From Thinopyrum elongatum (Eukaryota; Streptophyta; Magnoliopsida; Poales; Poaceae): 64,000 nucleotides of DNA. This document shows positions 23,832-34,687 of this stretch, in pieces. The DNA lies in the NCBI GenBank assembly GCA_011799875.1, contig CM022298.1, forward strand, positions 192,780,423 through 192,844,422, in the 5' to 3' direction. The position numbers and the translations under genes are program-made. The notes beneath the pieces are model-generated. The model worked only from the letters and a program-made list of their open reading frames with translations. It ran no database searches and was not told the origin of the DNA. How positions within the stretch are numbered: the stretch's first letter is position 1; each line of letters opens with the position of its first letter.

Positions 23832-24622
23832 GGACTATGGAATAAAGAGTGGCAAGAGCCTAAGCTTGGGGATGCCCAAGGCACCCCAAGGTAATATTCA
23901 AGGACAACCAAGAGCCTAAGCTTGGGGATGCCCCGGAAGGCATCCCCTCTTTTGTCTTCGTCTATCGGTAACTTTACTTGAGGCTATATTTTTATTCACC
24001 ACATGATATGTGTTTTGCTTGGAGCGTCTTGTATGATTTGAGTCTTTGATTTTTAGTTTGCCACAATCATCCTTGCTGTACACACCTTTTGAGAGAGACA
24101 CGCATGAATCATGATTTATTAGAATACTCTTTGTGCTTCACTTATATCTTTTGAGTTAGGCAATTTTGCTCTAGTGCTTCACTTATATCTTTTGAGTTAG
24201 GCAATTTTGCTCTAGTGCTTCACTTATATCTTTTTAGAGCACGGCAGTGGTTTTATTTTATAGAAATTGATGAAGTCTCGTGCTTCACTTATATTATTTT
24301 GAGAGTCTTTAAAACAGCATGGTAATTTGCTTTGGTTATAAATTTAGTCCTAATATGATGGGCTTCCAAGAGGGATATAATAAAAACTTTCATATAAAGT
24401 GCATTGAATACTATCAGAAGTTTGATTCCTCATGATTGTTTTGAGATATGAAGATGGTGATATTAGAGTCATGCTTGTAAGTAGTTGTGAATTTGAGAAA
24501 TACTTGTGTTAAAGTTTGTGATTCCCGTAGCATGCACGTATGATGAACCGTTATGTGATGAAGTCGGAGCATGATTTATTTATTGATTGTCTTCCTTATG
24601 AGTGGCGGTCGGGGATGAGCGA
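23832..24622 (+). mobile_element. Element E, left remnant: 3' interior of an Athila-type element
   Basis: Non-coding sequence downstream of pol in a + strand element whose 5' LTR, gag and pol are missing. A 25-bp sequence containing the polypurine-like TAAGCTTGGGGATGCCC occurs twice (23853-23877 and 23909-23933) and again in shortened form at the true polypurine tract (40345-40359). The segment is cut by B at the TSD AGCGA (24618-24622). Confidence 0.78.
24133..24233 (+). repeat. Tandem repeat, 41-bp unit, about 2.5 copies
   Basis: Unit starts GTGCTTCACTTATATC at 24133, 24174 and 24215; the third copy is partial. A diverged fourth start lies near 24280. The array is part of element E's 3' interior. 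Confidence 0.9.
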
Positions 24623-27600
24623 TGTGACGACCCTGGCTTAATCGTGCACTAATCATACACGCAAATGCACACGATCAAGCCTAAGGACTCACTTCAAGAT
24701 ATCACAACACAACTCTAAAACATAAATAAATTCATACAAGCTTAATATTACAAGCCAGGGCCTCGAGGGCTCGAATACATAGCTCGATGGCATACAAGTG
24801 TCAGCGGAAGTGTCAGATATCTAGGTACAGATATATTATAGAACGGAGAGAGATAGGCCTTCACAGAGGCGGGGTAAAAAGAAAACTACGATCGAAAAGG
24901 CGTGGGCCTCCTGCCCTGGACCCTCCGATCCTACTCCTGGTCGTCAGACGGCTCCTCGTAGTAGTAGTACTCCCCGGGTTGGTAGTAGTAGTGGTCGTCA
25001 ACGGCGACATCTGGCTCTGGGGCTCCGTCGTCTGGATGCGACAAAGGGATAAAGGGGGAAAAAGGAAAATAAAGCAAACGTGAGTACTCATCCAAAGTAC
25101 TCAGCAAGCAAGGATCTACACTACATATGCATCATTTTCAAAGGGGCTGTATTTGTGGACTAGGCTGCAGAAATGCCAGAATAGAGGGGAAGAGCCTAGT
25201 CCTATCAAAGACTAGCATCTTCAGCATCTTCAACGGTCTCGCAGCATTAGAAGAGAGCAGATCAACATAATGTAAAGTATAGCAGTAATGTCATCAACCT
25301 CGGCCGGGGATTCTTCCTCGACTCCCTGCGAGAAAGCAATCCCAGAGCCGTACTATCCAGTTCTCATATCATGTCATGTTCTAGTTGTACCGATCGGGAT
25401 ACAACTCCGAGTGTCCGTTACCGCAGGACAGGCTATCGATAGAAGTTTCTTCCCTGCAGGGGTGCACCAACTTACCCACCATGCTCACTTAACTCCGGCC
25501 GGACACACTTTTCTGGGTCATGCCCGGCCTCGGCTAAGCAACACGCCGCAACCCGACCAAATACTTAATAGAGAGGTCAGCACGCCGGACTAACCTATGC
25601 CCCCAGGGGTCTTGGGCCATCGCCCCAGACGCTCCTGCACGTTGCGTACACCGCCGGTGAGCAGACCTAGCAACCCCTTAATACAAGCGCGGTTGCGTTC
25701 CCAGTCCAACCCAGCGTGTGCCGCTCAGTTGCTGACATCTATTAAGCTTCGGCTGAAGTATACGAAGCAGAACGCCCATACTATGCCCACATGATGGTTA
25801 GTGCTATCAGGCCAGAGGCCCCTCGGATCAAATATCCAAACCGTAGTGGATTAGGAGCGCGCGGAAATGAGCAGAGACTCACGATCGATGTGACCCCATC
25901 GCCCCGTCTCGAGGACTTGCGGCAAGGGCTAAGAATGCCCGGCCATGCCTCGTAGTTATCTCGCGGGCACCTCTCAGGTCAACCTGACTCCACATCACTT
26001 CGCATTCATGCTCACGCGGGTACCCCTCAGGGCCGACCCGTCTTTAATATCATGGTTCATAGTCAAGTCATAATATCCAAGGTAGCTGTGTGTCTGACAC
26101 CGAAGGGAACCCTGAGGAATCACCCTCGATGGAATTCCCGCTCGATGTTGTCATCAAGGTGAACGAAGGAGGAATCACCCTCGAGGTCCACACTTGAACA
26201 GTTGCACGACGATGTCGTTATCGGGGGTGGTGTAGGAGGAATCACCCTCGCTTACCACGACCGATTAACTAACCTACAAGGTTATCATCATAAGTGCTGA
26301 CGAGGTATCACCCTCGGCACTCGATAGTAACCCAGTAGTGTCGAGCATCTTAGGGGAAGTGACGTGCGGTGCCAGGTTCTAATCTTCAATCCCGTTGCTC
26401 GGGTCTTCTGAGAGTCCAGCGGGGCAGTCGGGATCAAGTGGGGGTCTCTGTCGGGTCTCTACCCAGCCTATTCTAAACAGTCTAGGATAACCAACAAGGT
26501 AGCAAGGCAGGTTACAATAATCAGGCTATGCAGCAAATATAGGAAACAGTAGCAGTAGCAGTTCTAATGCAAGCATAAGAGAGAAGAGAATAGGCGATAT
26601 AGGCATGTTCAAAATGGGGGTGCTTGCCTGTCTGCTCGACGGCAAGGGCCTGATCGTCGGGGACGTAGTCGTACTCCGGAGTGGCGTCTGCCTCAGGAGC
26701 TACGGCAACGTCGGGGTCTACCGAAAAGAAGAGGGGGAGGAAACAAGTAAATATAGTGCAAACAGATGCAACACAGTGCGTGCGATGCTATGATGCAGTG
26801 CAGGGTTGCCTAAATTTGCCTCTAATTCATTTTAGTTATTTTAGAATTAATTTGGGATTTATTAACCTGTGTGCATGCACTATTCATTTACCGGATTCGG
26901 GCCCGGAGTTACGAGTTCTTCTACATAGGGGGTTCCGACAAGGAAACAGATGGCATGATCAGACTCGTCTCGTCGTTCTGAGCAACTTTCATGTTTTAAC
27001 TTTTTCGATTCGAGCTACGGTTTAAAAGATATGAATTTTTAAAGTTTATTAGATTTTTTGGAATTATTTTATTTACAGAAAAAGGAATTATGATGTCAGC
27101 ATGATGCATTGCTGACATCAGCAAGTCAACAGTGGCTGTACAGGTCAAACCTGACATGTGGGTCCAGTGGGACCCACATGTCAGCCTCTGTTATCTAACA
27201 GTGGGTTAAACTAATCTAATTAAGATATTTAGGGGTGTGGGCCCTGGGTGTCAGTGAGACATTAGGCTAATCTTGATTAATTTTAATCAAACCCAGTTAA
27301 TTAGCTTAATTAACCGAACGGGCCCACACGTCAGTGGCACATGTGAACAGTGCCCCCGCGTTGACCTTGGTCAACGGGGTCAACGGCGGCCAGGGGCCCA
27401 CTAGCAGCGACCGTGGGCGGGCCCCACACCTTGCCACGCTGGCGGGGGCCGCCGGAATCGCTCCGGCGAGCGCTTCCGCTGCGGCAGAGCGCCGGAGCTG
27501 GCCGGAAATCACGTACGGGGCTCCATTAGGCCCGCGGTTGGGCGCCTACGAACGCGCGTGCAATGCCGCGTCGATCCCGGGCGGTGGCGTGGCCGGAGGT

Positions 27601-28832
27601 GGACCACAGCGTCGACGGCGAGCACGACGGCGGAGGCCGGAGTTCGGGCTCGCACGGCACTCCACTACGGCTCGTCTTCGAGTGTTTCAAATGGCTAGGC
27701 GGGATCTACGCGGAGCGGCGGGTCTGACGGGCACTCGCCTGTGACCATAAGGTCACCGGAGACTCGCCGTCGACGAGCCCCGCGGCGTTGCGTTCGGTTG
27801 TGCGTGGAAAAGGCAGCTAGGGAGCGTGTGAGGACGAAAAGGAAGACGGGGAAGGTAGAGTGGCTCACCGCGCGGCTAAGAAAAGCCCTCGTTAGGCTTA
27901 GTAGCTGCAGGAGCTCGCTGGAGACGACGGAGAACGTCGGAGCAGAGGCAGAAGGGGACGGCGTCGCGTGGCGCCGGTGGTGCTCCTCAGCTCCACCTGG
28001 TGGCGTCAGACGAACGAGCTGACGACGGCGGATCCGTTGGACAGCTCGACCGGTCGGGACGGCGCCTGTGGTCGCGGGATCTCGCCGTCGCGGCGACGGC
28101 TCCGCTCGGGCGTCGATGGGACCGAGAGGGAGGAGGTGCGGGAGGAGGGGATCTGAGGCTCTAGGGTTGGAAAGGGAGGCGAGGACGGCCTTATCCTTGT
28201 CGGGACGCCATGGGATGCGCGACACGGCATCGATCGGTGGCTCGGGCGCGCGCGGCGTCGACATGGCGACGGAGAGAGAGAGGGAGAGCTAGGTGGGTTG
28301 GGCCATCCAGCTGGGCGGCCAGGCGCAGTGCTCGGCTGGGCCTGCCAGGTAAGCGGCTTCGGCCTTTTCCATTTTTCTATTTTCTGTTTCTATCTTTTTA
28401 TTTCTTTGCTGTTTTGGAAATACTTAGGGCTTTATGCATTTTTGTAAATTGTGGGGACTTGGCCCAAATAATGTAATGCAATATTACCCTTCACCAAAAA
28501 CTTGTTTGGACAGATTTCGATCTCATTTGAATTTGAAATGATTTTAAATGTATTTAATATTGCTGTTTTGGGGCTGTTTCAACTTGTTTGAGTCATTTGC
28601 CTAACTCCAACTTTATTGATGATGGTTTTACAAATGTTCCTGGATTATTTGCCATTTAATGAACATTTTCCCAACAGTGTTTGATCAACTTCATATTTCA
28701 CTTTTGAATTTGAGTCTTATTTCAGAATGGAGTTGATTTGCTTTGGTTAACCACTATGTTTAGGCACTGCAAATGATATGACTTGGCATTATCTTCAGCT
28801 GATCACAGTGGCAATTACATAGGGGTGTCACA
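24623..28832 (-). repeat. B 3' LTR
   Basis: About 4.21 kb. Carries exon-like segments beta (24931-25031) and alpha (26628-26717), four GAGGAATCACCCTCG motifs (26114, 26168, 26237 and a variant near 26305) and an inverted repeat TGACATGTGGGTCC/GGACCCACATGTCA at 27152-27183. The ORFs of 60-189 codons in it are mirrored in the other LTR simply because the LTRs are copies. Confidence 0.92.
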
Positions 28833-28870
28833 AATTCTCCTCCTCTAAAAGAAATTCTCGTCCTGAGAAT

Positions 28871-30514
28871 TTAGGAGGTAGAAGGAAAGAGGCCGGGATA
28901 TTCTTCCCGAAGATGATCCTCGCGTTCCCAAGTGGCTTCATCTTCAGTGTGATTCGACCACTGCACTTTAAGGAACTTGGTCGTCTTCTGATGAGTTCGA
29001 CGTTCAGCTTCATCAAGTATGCGGATCGGATGCTCCTTATAAGATAAGTCATCTTGCAACTGGAGCATCTCGTGATCCACTGCGCGGTGCGGAGATTCCT
29101 TGAAGCATTTGCGAAGTTGCGACACGTGGAAGACATCATGAATATGAGAGAATTGTGGTGGCAACTCCAATTTATAAGCCACTTGTCCACGTCTGGCAAC
29201 TATGCGAAAGGGACCAATATAGCGAGGAGCTAACTTGCCCTTGATTCCGAAACGACGAGTGCCCTTCATAGGAGTGACACGAAGATAAGCTTGATCACCT
29301 GGTTGATAGGTTAGACCCCATCGCTTGTGATCATAATTGCTCTTCTGGCGGTCTTGAGCTGCTTTGAGATTCTCCCAGACAATTCTGACTTGTTCTTCAG
29401 CGTGTTGAATAATGTCCGGTCCAACGAGAGGTCGTTCCCCAGTTTCTGACCAGTTCAGAGGGGTTCGACATTTACGTCCATAAAGCACTTCGAAGGGGGC
29501 CATTTTCAAGCTGGCTTGATAGCTGTTGTTATAAGAGAACTCAGCATACGGGAGAGATTCCTCCCATTTCTTATCGAAGGATATAACACAGGCTCGAAGC
29601 ATGTCTTCAAGCACTTGATTAACGCGCTCAACTTGGCCTTGGGATTGGGGATGATAAGCTAAACTCCATGTAATGTGAGTTCCCATAGCTTCTTGAAAAC
29701 TTTCCTAGAACTTGGACGTGAAAAGACCGCCACGGTCCGACCTGATCTCCTTCGGAATACCGTGGAGTGAAATGATTCTGGAGATATACAGCTCTGCTAG
29801 CTGGCTAGCAGTGATAGTCTCCTTGACAGGTAGGAAATGAGCAACCTTGGAAAGTTGATCGACGACGACAAGAATAGCATCGTGACCTTTCTGGGACTTG
29901 GGAAGACCAGTAATGAAATCCATCTGCACTTTATCCCATTTCCATAGAGGAATAGAGAGTGGTTGCAGAATTCCAGCAGGTCTCTGATGTTCTGCTTTCA
30001 CGCGACGACATACGTCACATTCGGCAATGTATCGAGCAATGTCCTGCTTCATTCTGGACCACCAGTACCTCTGTCGGAGATCGCGATACATCTTAGTGCT
30101 ACCCGGATGGATAGACAGCGGTGTATGATGAGCCTCCTTCATGACTTTGTCGGTCATCAGCTCGAAACGAGGTACTACGATGCGGTCTCGAAAATATAAT
30201 GTTCCATCTTCAGCAACTGAGAAATCCCGGTACTTATAAAGGTGAAGCTCTTTCTTCATTAGGTCAATCTCAGCATCTTTAGCTTGCGCTTCCTTAATAG
30301 CCTTTTGAAGGTCTGGCTGTACCACAAGGTTATTAAGGGAACCTTGGGGAACAATGCGCAGATTTAGCTGATTTAATTCTGCATAGAGACGAGGTTGAGC
30401 TCGCCTAACCATGAGGTTGTTGCAATATGACTTGCGGCTCAGGGCATCGACCATTACATTAGCCTTGCCCGGGGTATATGAAATACCACAGTCATAGTCC
30501 GTAATTGTTTCCAA
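28871..30514 (-). pseudogene. B integrase and chromodomain (with end of RNase H)
   Basis: Continues pol after TGA 30518-30520. Contains the end of RNase H (VMVDALSRK), the HHCC zinc site ([11 protein letters not shown], ending CDVC), the core with Asp in MDFITGLPKSQ and Asp in RSDRGGLFTS, then TAG at 29705-29707 where element A has Trp. After the stop come the Glu motif GQVERVNQ, the GPFRIVARRG region and the chromodomain ending EEYPGLFPSTS. Both breaks fit C-to-T or G-to-A transitions, as expected for methylated, silenced DNA. Confidence 0.92.
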
Positions 30515-30517
30515 CCA

Positions 30518-32533
30518 TCATTGCTGACGGAGGTTAAGATCCGGTTGGGTGAACAAGTACTTCAGACTTTGATGATTGGTGTAAATCTCACACCGATTAC
30601 CTAGAAGGTAATGTCGCCATAACTTTAATGCATAGATCACTGTAGCGAGTTCAAGATCATGCACTGGATATTTTTCTTCATGTGGACGCAATTGATGTGA
30701 AGCATACGCAATCACTCTTCGTTCTTGCATTAGGACACAGCCTAATCCCTGATGAGAGGCATCACAGTTTATGACAAAGTCCTTTCGAGAATCAGGAGGA
30801 GCAAGCACTGGAGCAGAAGTAAGCTTGTCCTTGAGGGTCTGGAAACTTTCCTGACATTTGTCTGTCCACTCAAACTTAACGCCTTTGTGGAGCAGATTAG
30901 TCAGGGGTTTGGCGATCTTGGAGAAGTTCTCGACGAATCGGCGACAATAACTGGCTAGACCGAGAAAGCTTCGGACTTGCTTGGCATTCTTCAGAGGAGT
31001 CCAGTCAAGGATAGCCTGAACACGCTCCGGGTTAACGGCAATACCGTCCTTGGAAATCACATGTCCAAGGTAGGTCACTTTAGAAAGCCAGAATTCACAT
31101 TTGGAGTACTTGGCATATAACTTGTGCTCTCGAAGCCTCTCCAGAACAAGGCGAAGATGTTCGGCATGTTCTTCCTTATTCTTCGAATATACTAGGATAT
31201 CGTCCAGATATACCACGACGAACTTGTTGAGGTAATCCATGAATATGTAATTCATTAAGCGGGAGAACGTAGCCGGAGCATTCGTGAGGCCAAACGACAT
31301 GACGCTGTACTCGTAGGAACCATAACGGGTAACGAATGCGGTCTTTGGAATATCCTCTTCACGGACACGGATCTGGTGATAACCCAACCTCAAGTTGAGT
31401 TTAGAGAACACCGAAGATCTAGCGAGTTGATCGTATAAGTCGTTGATCCGGGGAAGTGGATATTTATTCTGAATGGTTGCCTGGTTGATAGGACGGTAAT
31501 CTTGGACCAACCTATTTGTACCATCTTTCTTCTTGACGAAAAGAGACGGCGCTCCCCAGGCAGAGGAACTAGGGCTAATGAAACCTTTCCTTAAGGATTT
31601 ATCAATCTCTTCCTTGAGCTCGATAAGATGGTGCAGAGGCATCTTGTAGGGACGCTTCGCAATGGGAATGGTGCCAGGCTTCAAGTCAATAACGAACTCG
31701 ACAGCTCTAGCAGGGGGTATTCCTGGAAGTTCTTCTGGAAAAACATCCAGGTAGTCACAGACAACTGGGATGTTCTCAATCCCCTCAAGCGGAGAAGCAT
31801 TCAACGCGTTCAAGGCATAAATCTGAGCCTCGGCGTTCTGAGTGATATGAGCTTGATAATTCACTAACTCATCTGATGGATGAAGGAGGTGTACAACCTT
31901 AGTGGCGCAATTGATTGAGGCGTAATGAGCCTTCAACCAATCCATTCCCAGAATGAGATCAATGTTGGAATTATTCAGAATTATGGGGAAGGCCTGAAAC
32001 TTTCTCTCTTCAATCACAATAGTGACGTCGGGGCTGAATATGGTGGCTTGGCACCGACCCATGGGAGTGTTTACAACTAACGGTTGGTGTAGTGTTTCGC
32101 ACTTAACGTCATGCAGGAGTGCAAAATGTTCTGACATGAATGAATGCGATGCTCCTAAATCAAATAAAACAGTTGCAGGAACTGAATTAACAAGAAGTGT
32201 ACCCATCACGGTTGCTGGTTGTTCGGGGTCTTCATTCATGTTGACATGGAAGGCCTGCCCACAACCATAAGAAGGTCTGGCATTATAGTTGCACTGCTGA
32301 GGAATACCGCGGCCAATTCCACGGCCAGCAGAGGGAAGGGCCAACTGATTCTGACTCTGAGAGCAATCTCTGGTGTGGTGACCTGGCTGGCCACACTTGA
32401 AGCATAGTCCATTGTCAGGACGTGGTGCAGGAGCTCGGGGTGTTGGAGCTTGCAGAGGCTGTCTTGGTGGTGGAGGAGGCAGACGTGGTGCAGCATAGGA
32501 AGGCCTGTGCACTGGTGCTGCTGGACGATACAT
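30518..32533 (-). pseudogene. B zinc knuckle, protease, RT and RNase H
   Basis: 671 codons. Proline-rich start, CCHC knuckle [14 protein letters not shown] near residue 45, protease [12 protein letters not shown] near 125, then RT from about 280 with [19 protein letters not shown] and [13 protein letters not shown] motif A reads [13 protein letters not shown]: the catalytic Asp is Asn (Asp in element A). RNase H likewise has [11 protein letters not shown] instead of YTDHQ. Both fit G-to-A changes. The ORF is in frame with gag upstream, separated by TAG codons at 32546-32548 and 32537-32539, and ends at TGA 30518-30520 in place of Arg. Confidence 0.93.
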
Positions 32534-32545
32534 GCTCTACGGAAT

Positions 32546-33340
32546 CTAGATGCGGCGCTTCTGGGAGGACGAGCCCGAAGATGAGCCCGTCTCACGAGTG
32601 CGTCGGGTAGCTTCCTTGTGCTTCTTCAATCCAGTCTCGACCATAATAGCCTTATTCACCAAGGTGGCGAAATCAGGGTAATCTTGAACAAGCAGGGCTA
32701 ACTGAATGTCATGGTGCAGCCCTTCGCGGAATTTCTCCTGCCTTCGTTCATCAGTGGGAATGTCCTCTTCAGCGTAGTGAGACAAGTCCAGAAACTCGCG
32801 CTGATATACTTCCACAGACTTGTTGCCCTGAATGAGACTGCGGAACTCGGCCTTCTTCCGAGCTATGACAGCTTGAGGAATATAGCGGGCACGGAAAGCA
32901 ATCTTGAATTCAGCCCAGGTGACGAAGGTACCAGGTGGTAGAGTCTGTCGATGAGTGGCCCACCACTGTGATGCGGGACCCTTCAGAAGGTATGTCGCAA
33001 AGGTGACATAGTTGACCTGGGCGACACCAGCAGACTCCATCTCATGGGAGATGTCACGCAGCCAATCATCGGCATCCAGTGGATTGACTGTGTTGCGAAA
33101 GAATGACGGGTTAAGTCGCATAAATTCTGGCAAGGTGATGGAAGGTAGCGGCTGGTCGGCATTGGGACGGGGGAATTGCTGCATAATCCCCGTCATGAAT
33201 AGGCGGTTGAGTTCGAACTGTTGCATCATCGTAGCCATATAGTCAGGTGGCGGCGGCGGAGGTGGATTGTTGTCAGCCATCCTGCTAAATCGACAGGGGT
33301 AGTTTAGCAGAAGCCAATGCGAGGGTAAAGCGTCATGCAT
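32546..33340 (-). pseudogene. B gag (capsid)
   Basis: 264 codons. The probable start is MADNNPPPPPPPDYMATMM (near 33280), since the track upstream is leader-like. The capsid core shows ITLPEFMRLNPSFFRNTVNP, DDWLRDISHEMES, GPASQWWATHRQ and WAEFKIAFRARYIP, the Retrotrans_gag pattern of chromoviruses. It ends at a TAG four codons before another TAG, after which the same frame continues with the zinc knuckle, so gag-pol was originally one reading frame. Confidence 0.92.
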
Positions 33341-33524
33341 GATGTAACGCGATAGAATTTAAATAGTACAATAGATGCTTAATAGTAGTCATTAAGTCAT
33401 ACAGTTCCATACAGCGTCGGTTACATTCGGGCAGCATAACGGCGCAAATTCAAAAGCTAGACATGCTAGGCGGCGCGCAGGCACGCGGTAAGGAAGTACA
33501 CAACGAGACATAGCAAAGGCTACA

Positions 33525-34295
33525 TCAACGTCGGAGAAAACCACTGAAACGGGGTAGCTGCAAGTGCGGACGACGGACGTTCATCGCAGAAGGATCCTGC
33601 GCTCCATGTGCACTCTGATGCAGAACCCGGTCTCGAACTGTAAGAAGAGGTCCACGTGCAGGCGTGTGACCTCCCACAGCAGGCCAATCGATCCCTGATG
33701 GCATCTCGGTCCTGCTCGGGTAAAGAATGTACTCCGGGTGTATCCCTGCACGAACAGCTGGTAACAACTGCGTCATAGCCTCGTAGAGTCATGCTTGAGT
33801 GGCGAACAACTCGACAGCAAGAGCCCGAACAGTGCGATCCAGAGCCTGAGTACAGTGAATCAGAACTCGCTGATCGTAGCGACGAGGCTCGTAAGGGGCA
33901 CAGACAGCTATGTAGAATCCAGAAGCATCTCCAGCAGGGGCATACAGAATATAACGATACTCTGAGGCATCCAAGTCAGCACTGAACTGTCCTCGAAGAC
34001 GTGCGACAGCAGAGTAGGCGGCATCATGGACTGCCATCTCAATCATCACGCCGATACCGTGAAAACGGTGTAGCTCAGTGTCTGAGTCATCCTGCTGATC
34101 GAAGATGCGAACATCAGCATAGTATTGCTCCTGGTTGAACTCACGATAAACCTCGTAGACCATGTACTCTGGGCACCAGCGATATCCCAGCCTGATCAAG
34201 AGGGCGATCAAAACAGCTGGAAACCCAGGGACGTCTCGAGCACAGGTGCGAAGCACAAGCTGTGTCGCAGGGCGAGGTGGAAACAGACGGACCAT
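33525..34295 (-). pseudogene. B ORF upstream of gag, unknown function
   Basis: Starts MVRLFPPRPATQLVLRTCAR; 168 codons to TGA at 33789-33791, then the same frame continues openly for 88 codons to 33525. A CGA-to-TGA change (GCATGA context) would explain the stop, giving an original protein near 257 residues. It lies between the primer site and gag in the sense direction. The only motif-like pattern is ...HDAAYSAVARLRGQF...YRYILYAP, which I vaguely associate with other grass retrotransposon 5' ORFs. No enzyme or binding domain is recognised. A retains only a scrap of this region. Confidence 0.7.
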
Positions 34296-34671
34296 CTAAA
34301 ATAAGAAGATTCAGGATTGTCATTCGGCGACGAGAAATATAACAGATCTCGAATGGAAAGATTAAACAAAACAATGGAAAGGAAATGATTATCAGACTAA
34401 TCAGATCAAAGACAGGGAAATCGCACTGAGTTCAGCTCTCCGGGTAGATAGAATTAACGAGATCCGAAGTGTCGGTGTTAGTAAATTTTATTAAACCTGA
34501 ATAGAAGAGAAATCAGAGTCCCAGAGTAAAGACGAGGAATGAAAGATCCTAATACCACCCAGTTGGCGACGTGGGCCCGTAAGCCACACAGCCAAGTTAG
34601 TAAAACATTTTTTTGACGTCTAGACTCAACTTGGGCCAAAGAGTTGGATAGGGAGACTCCTAGAGGCAGTC

Positions 34672-34684
34672 GGCTCTGATACCA
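34672..34684 (-). promoter_or_regulatory. B primer binding site (initiator Met tRNA type)
   Basis: GGCTCTGATACCA is the complement of TGGTATCAGAGCC, three bases from the 5' LTR edge at 34688, exactly as in element A. Confidence 0.9.
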
Positions 34685-34687
34685 ACC

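Noticed and set aside
24133..24233. Possible CRISPR-like array
   Set aside because: Direct tandem units of 41 bp without spacers in a plant retrotransposon; not a CRISPR.
27695..28264. 189-codon minus-strand ORF in B LTR (also 37761-38330)
   Set aside because: In sense with B, but low-complexity R/P/S-rich and without domain. It might be an upstream exon of the alpha/beta frame, yet I see no convincing donor, so I do not call it.
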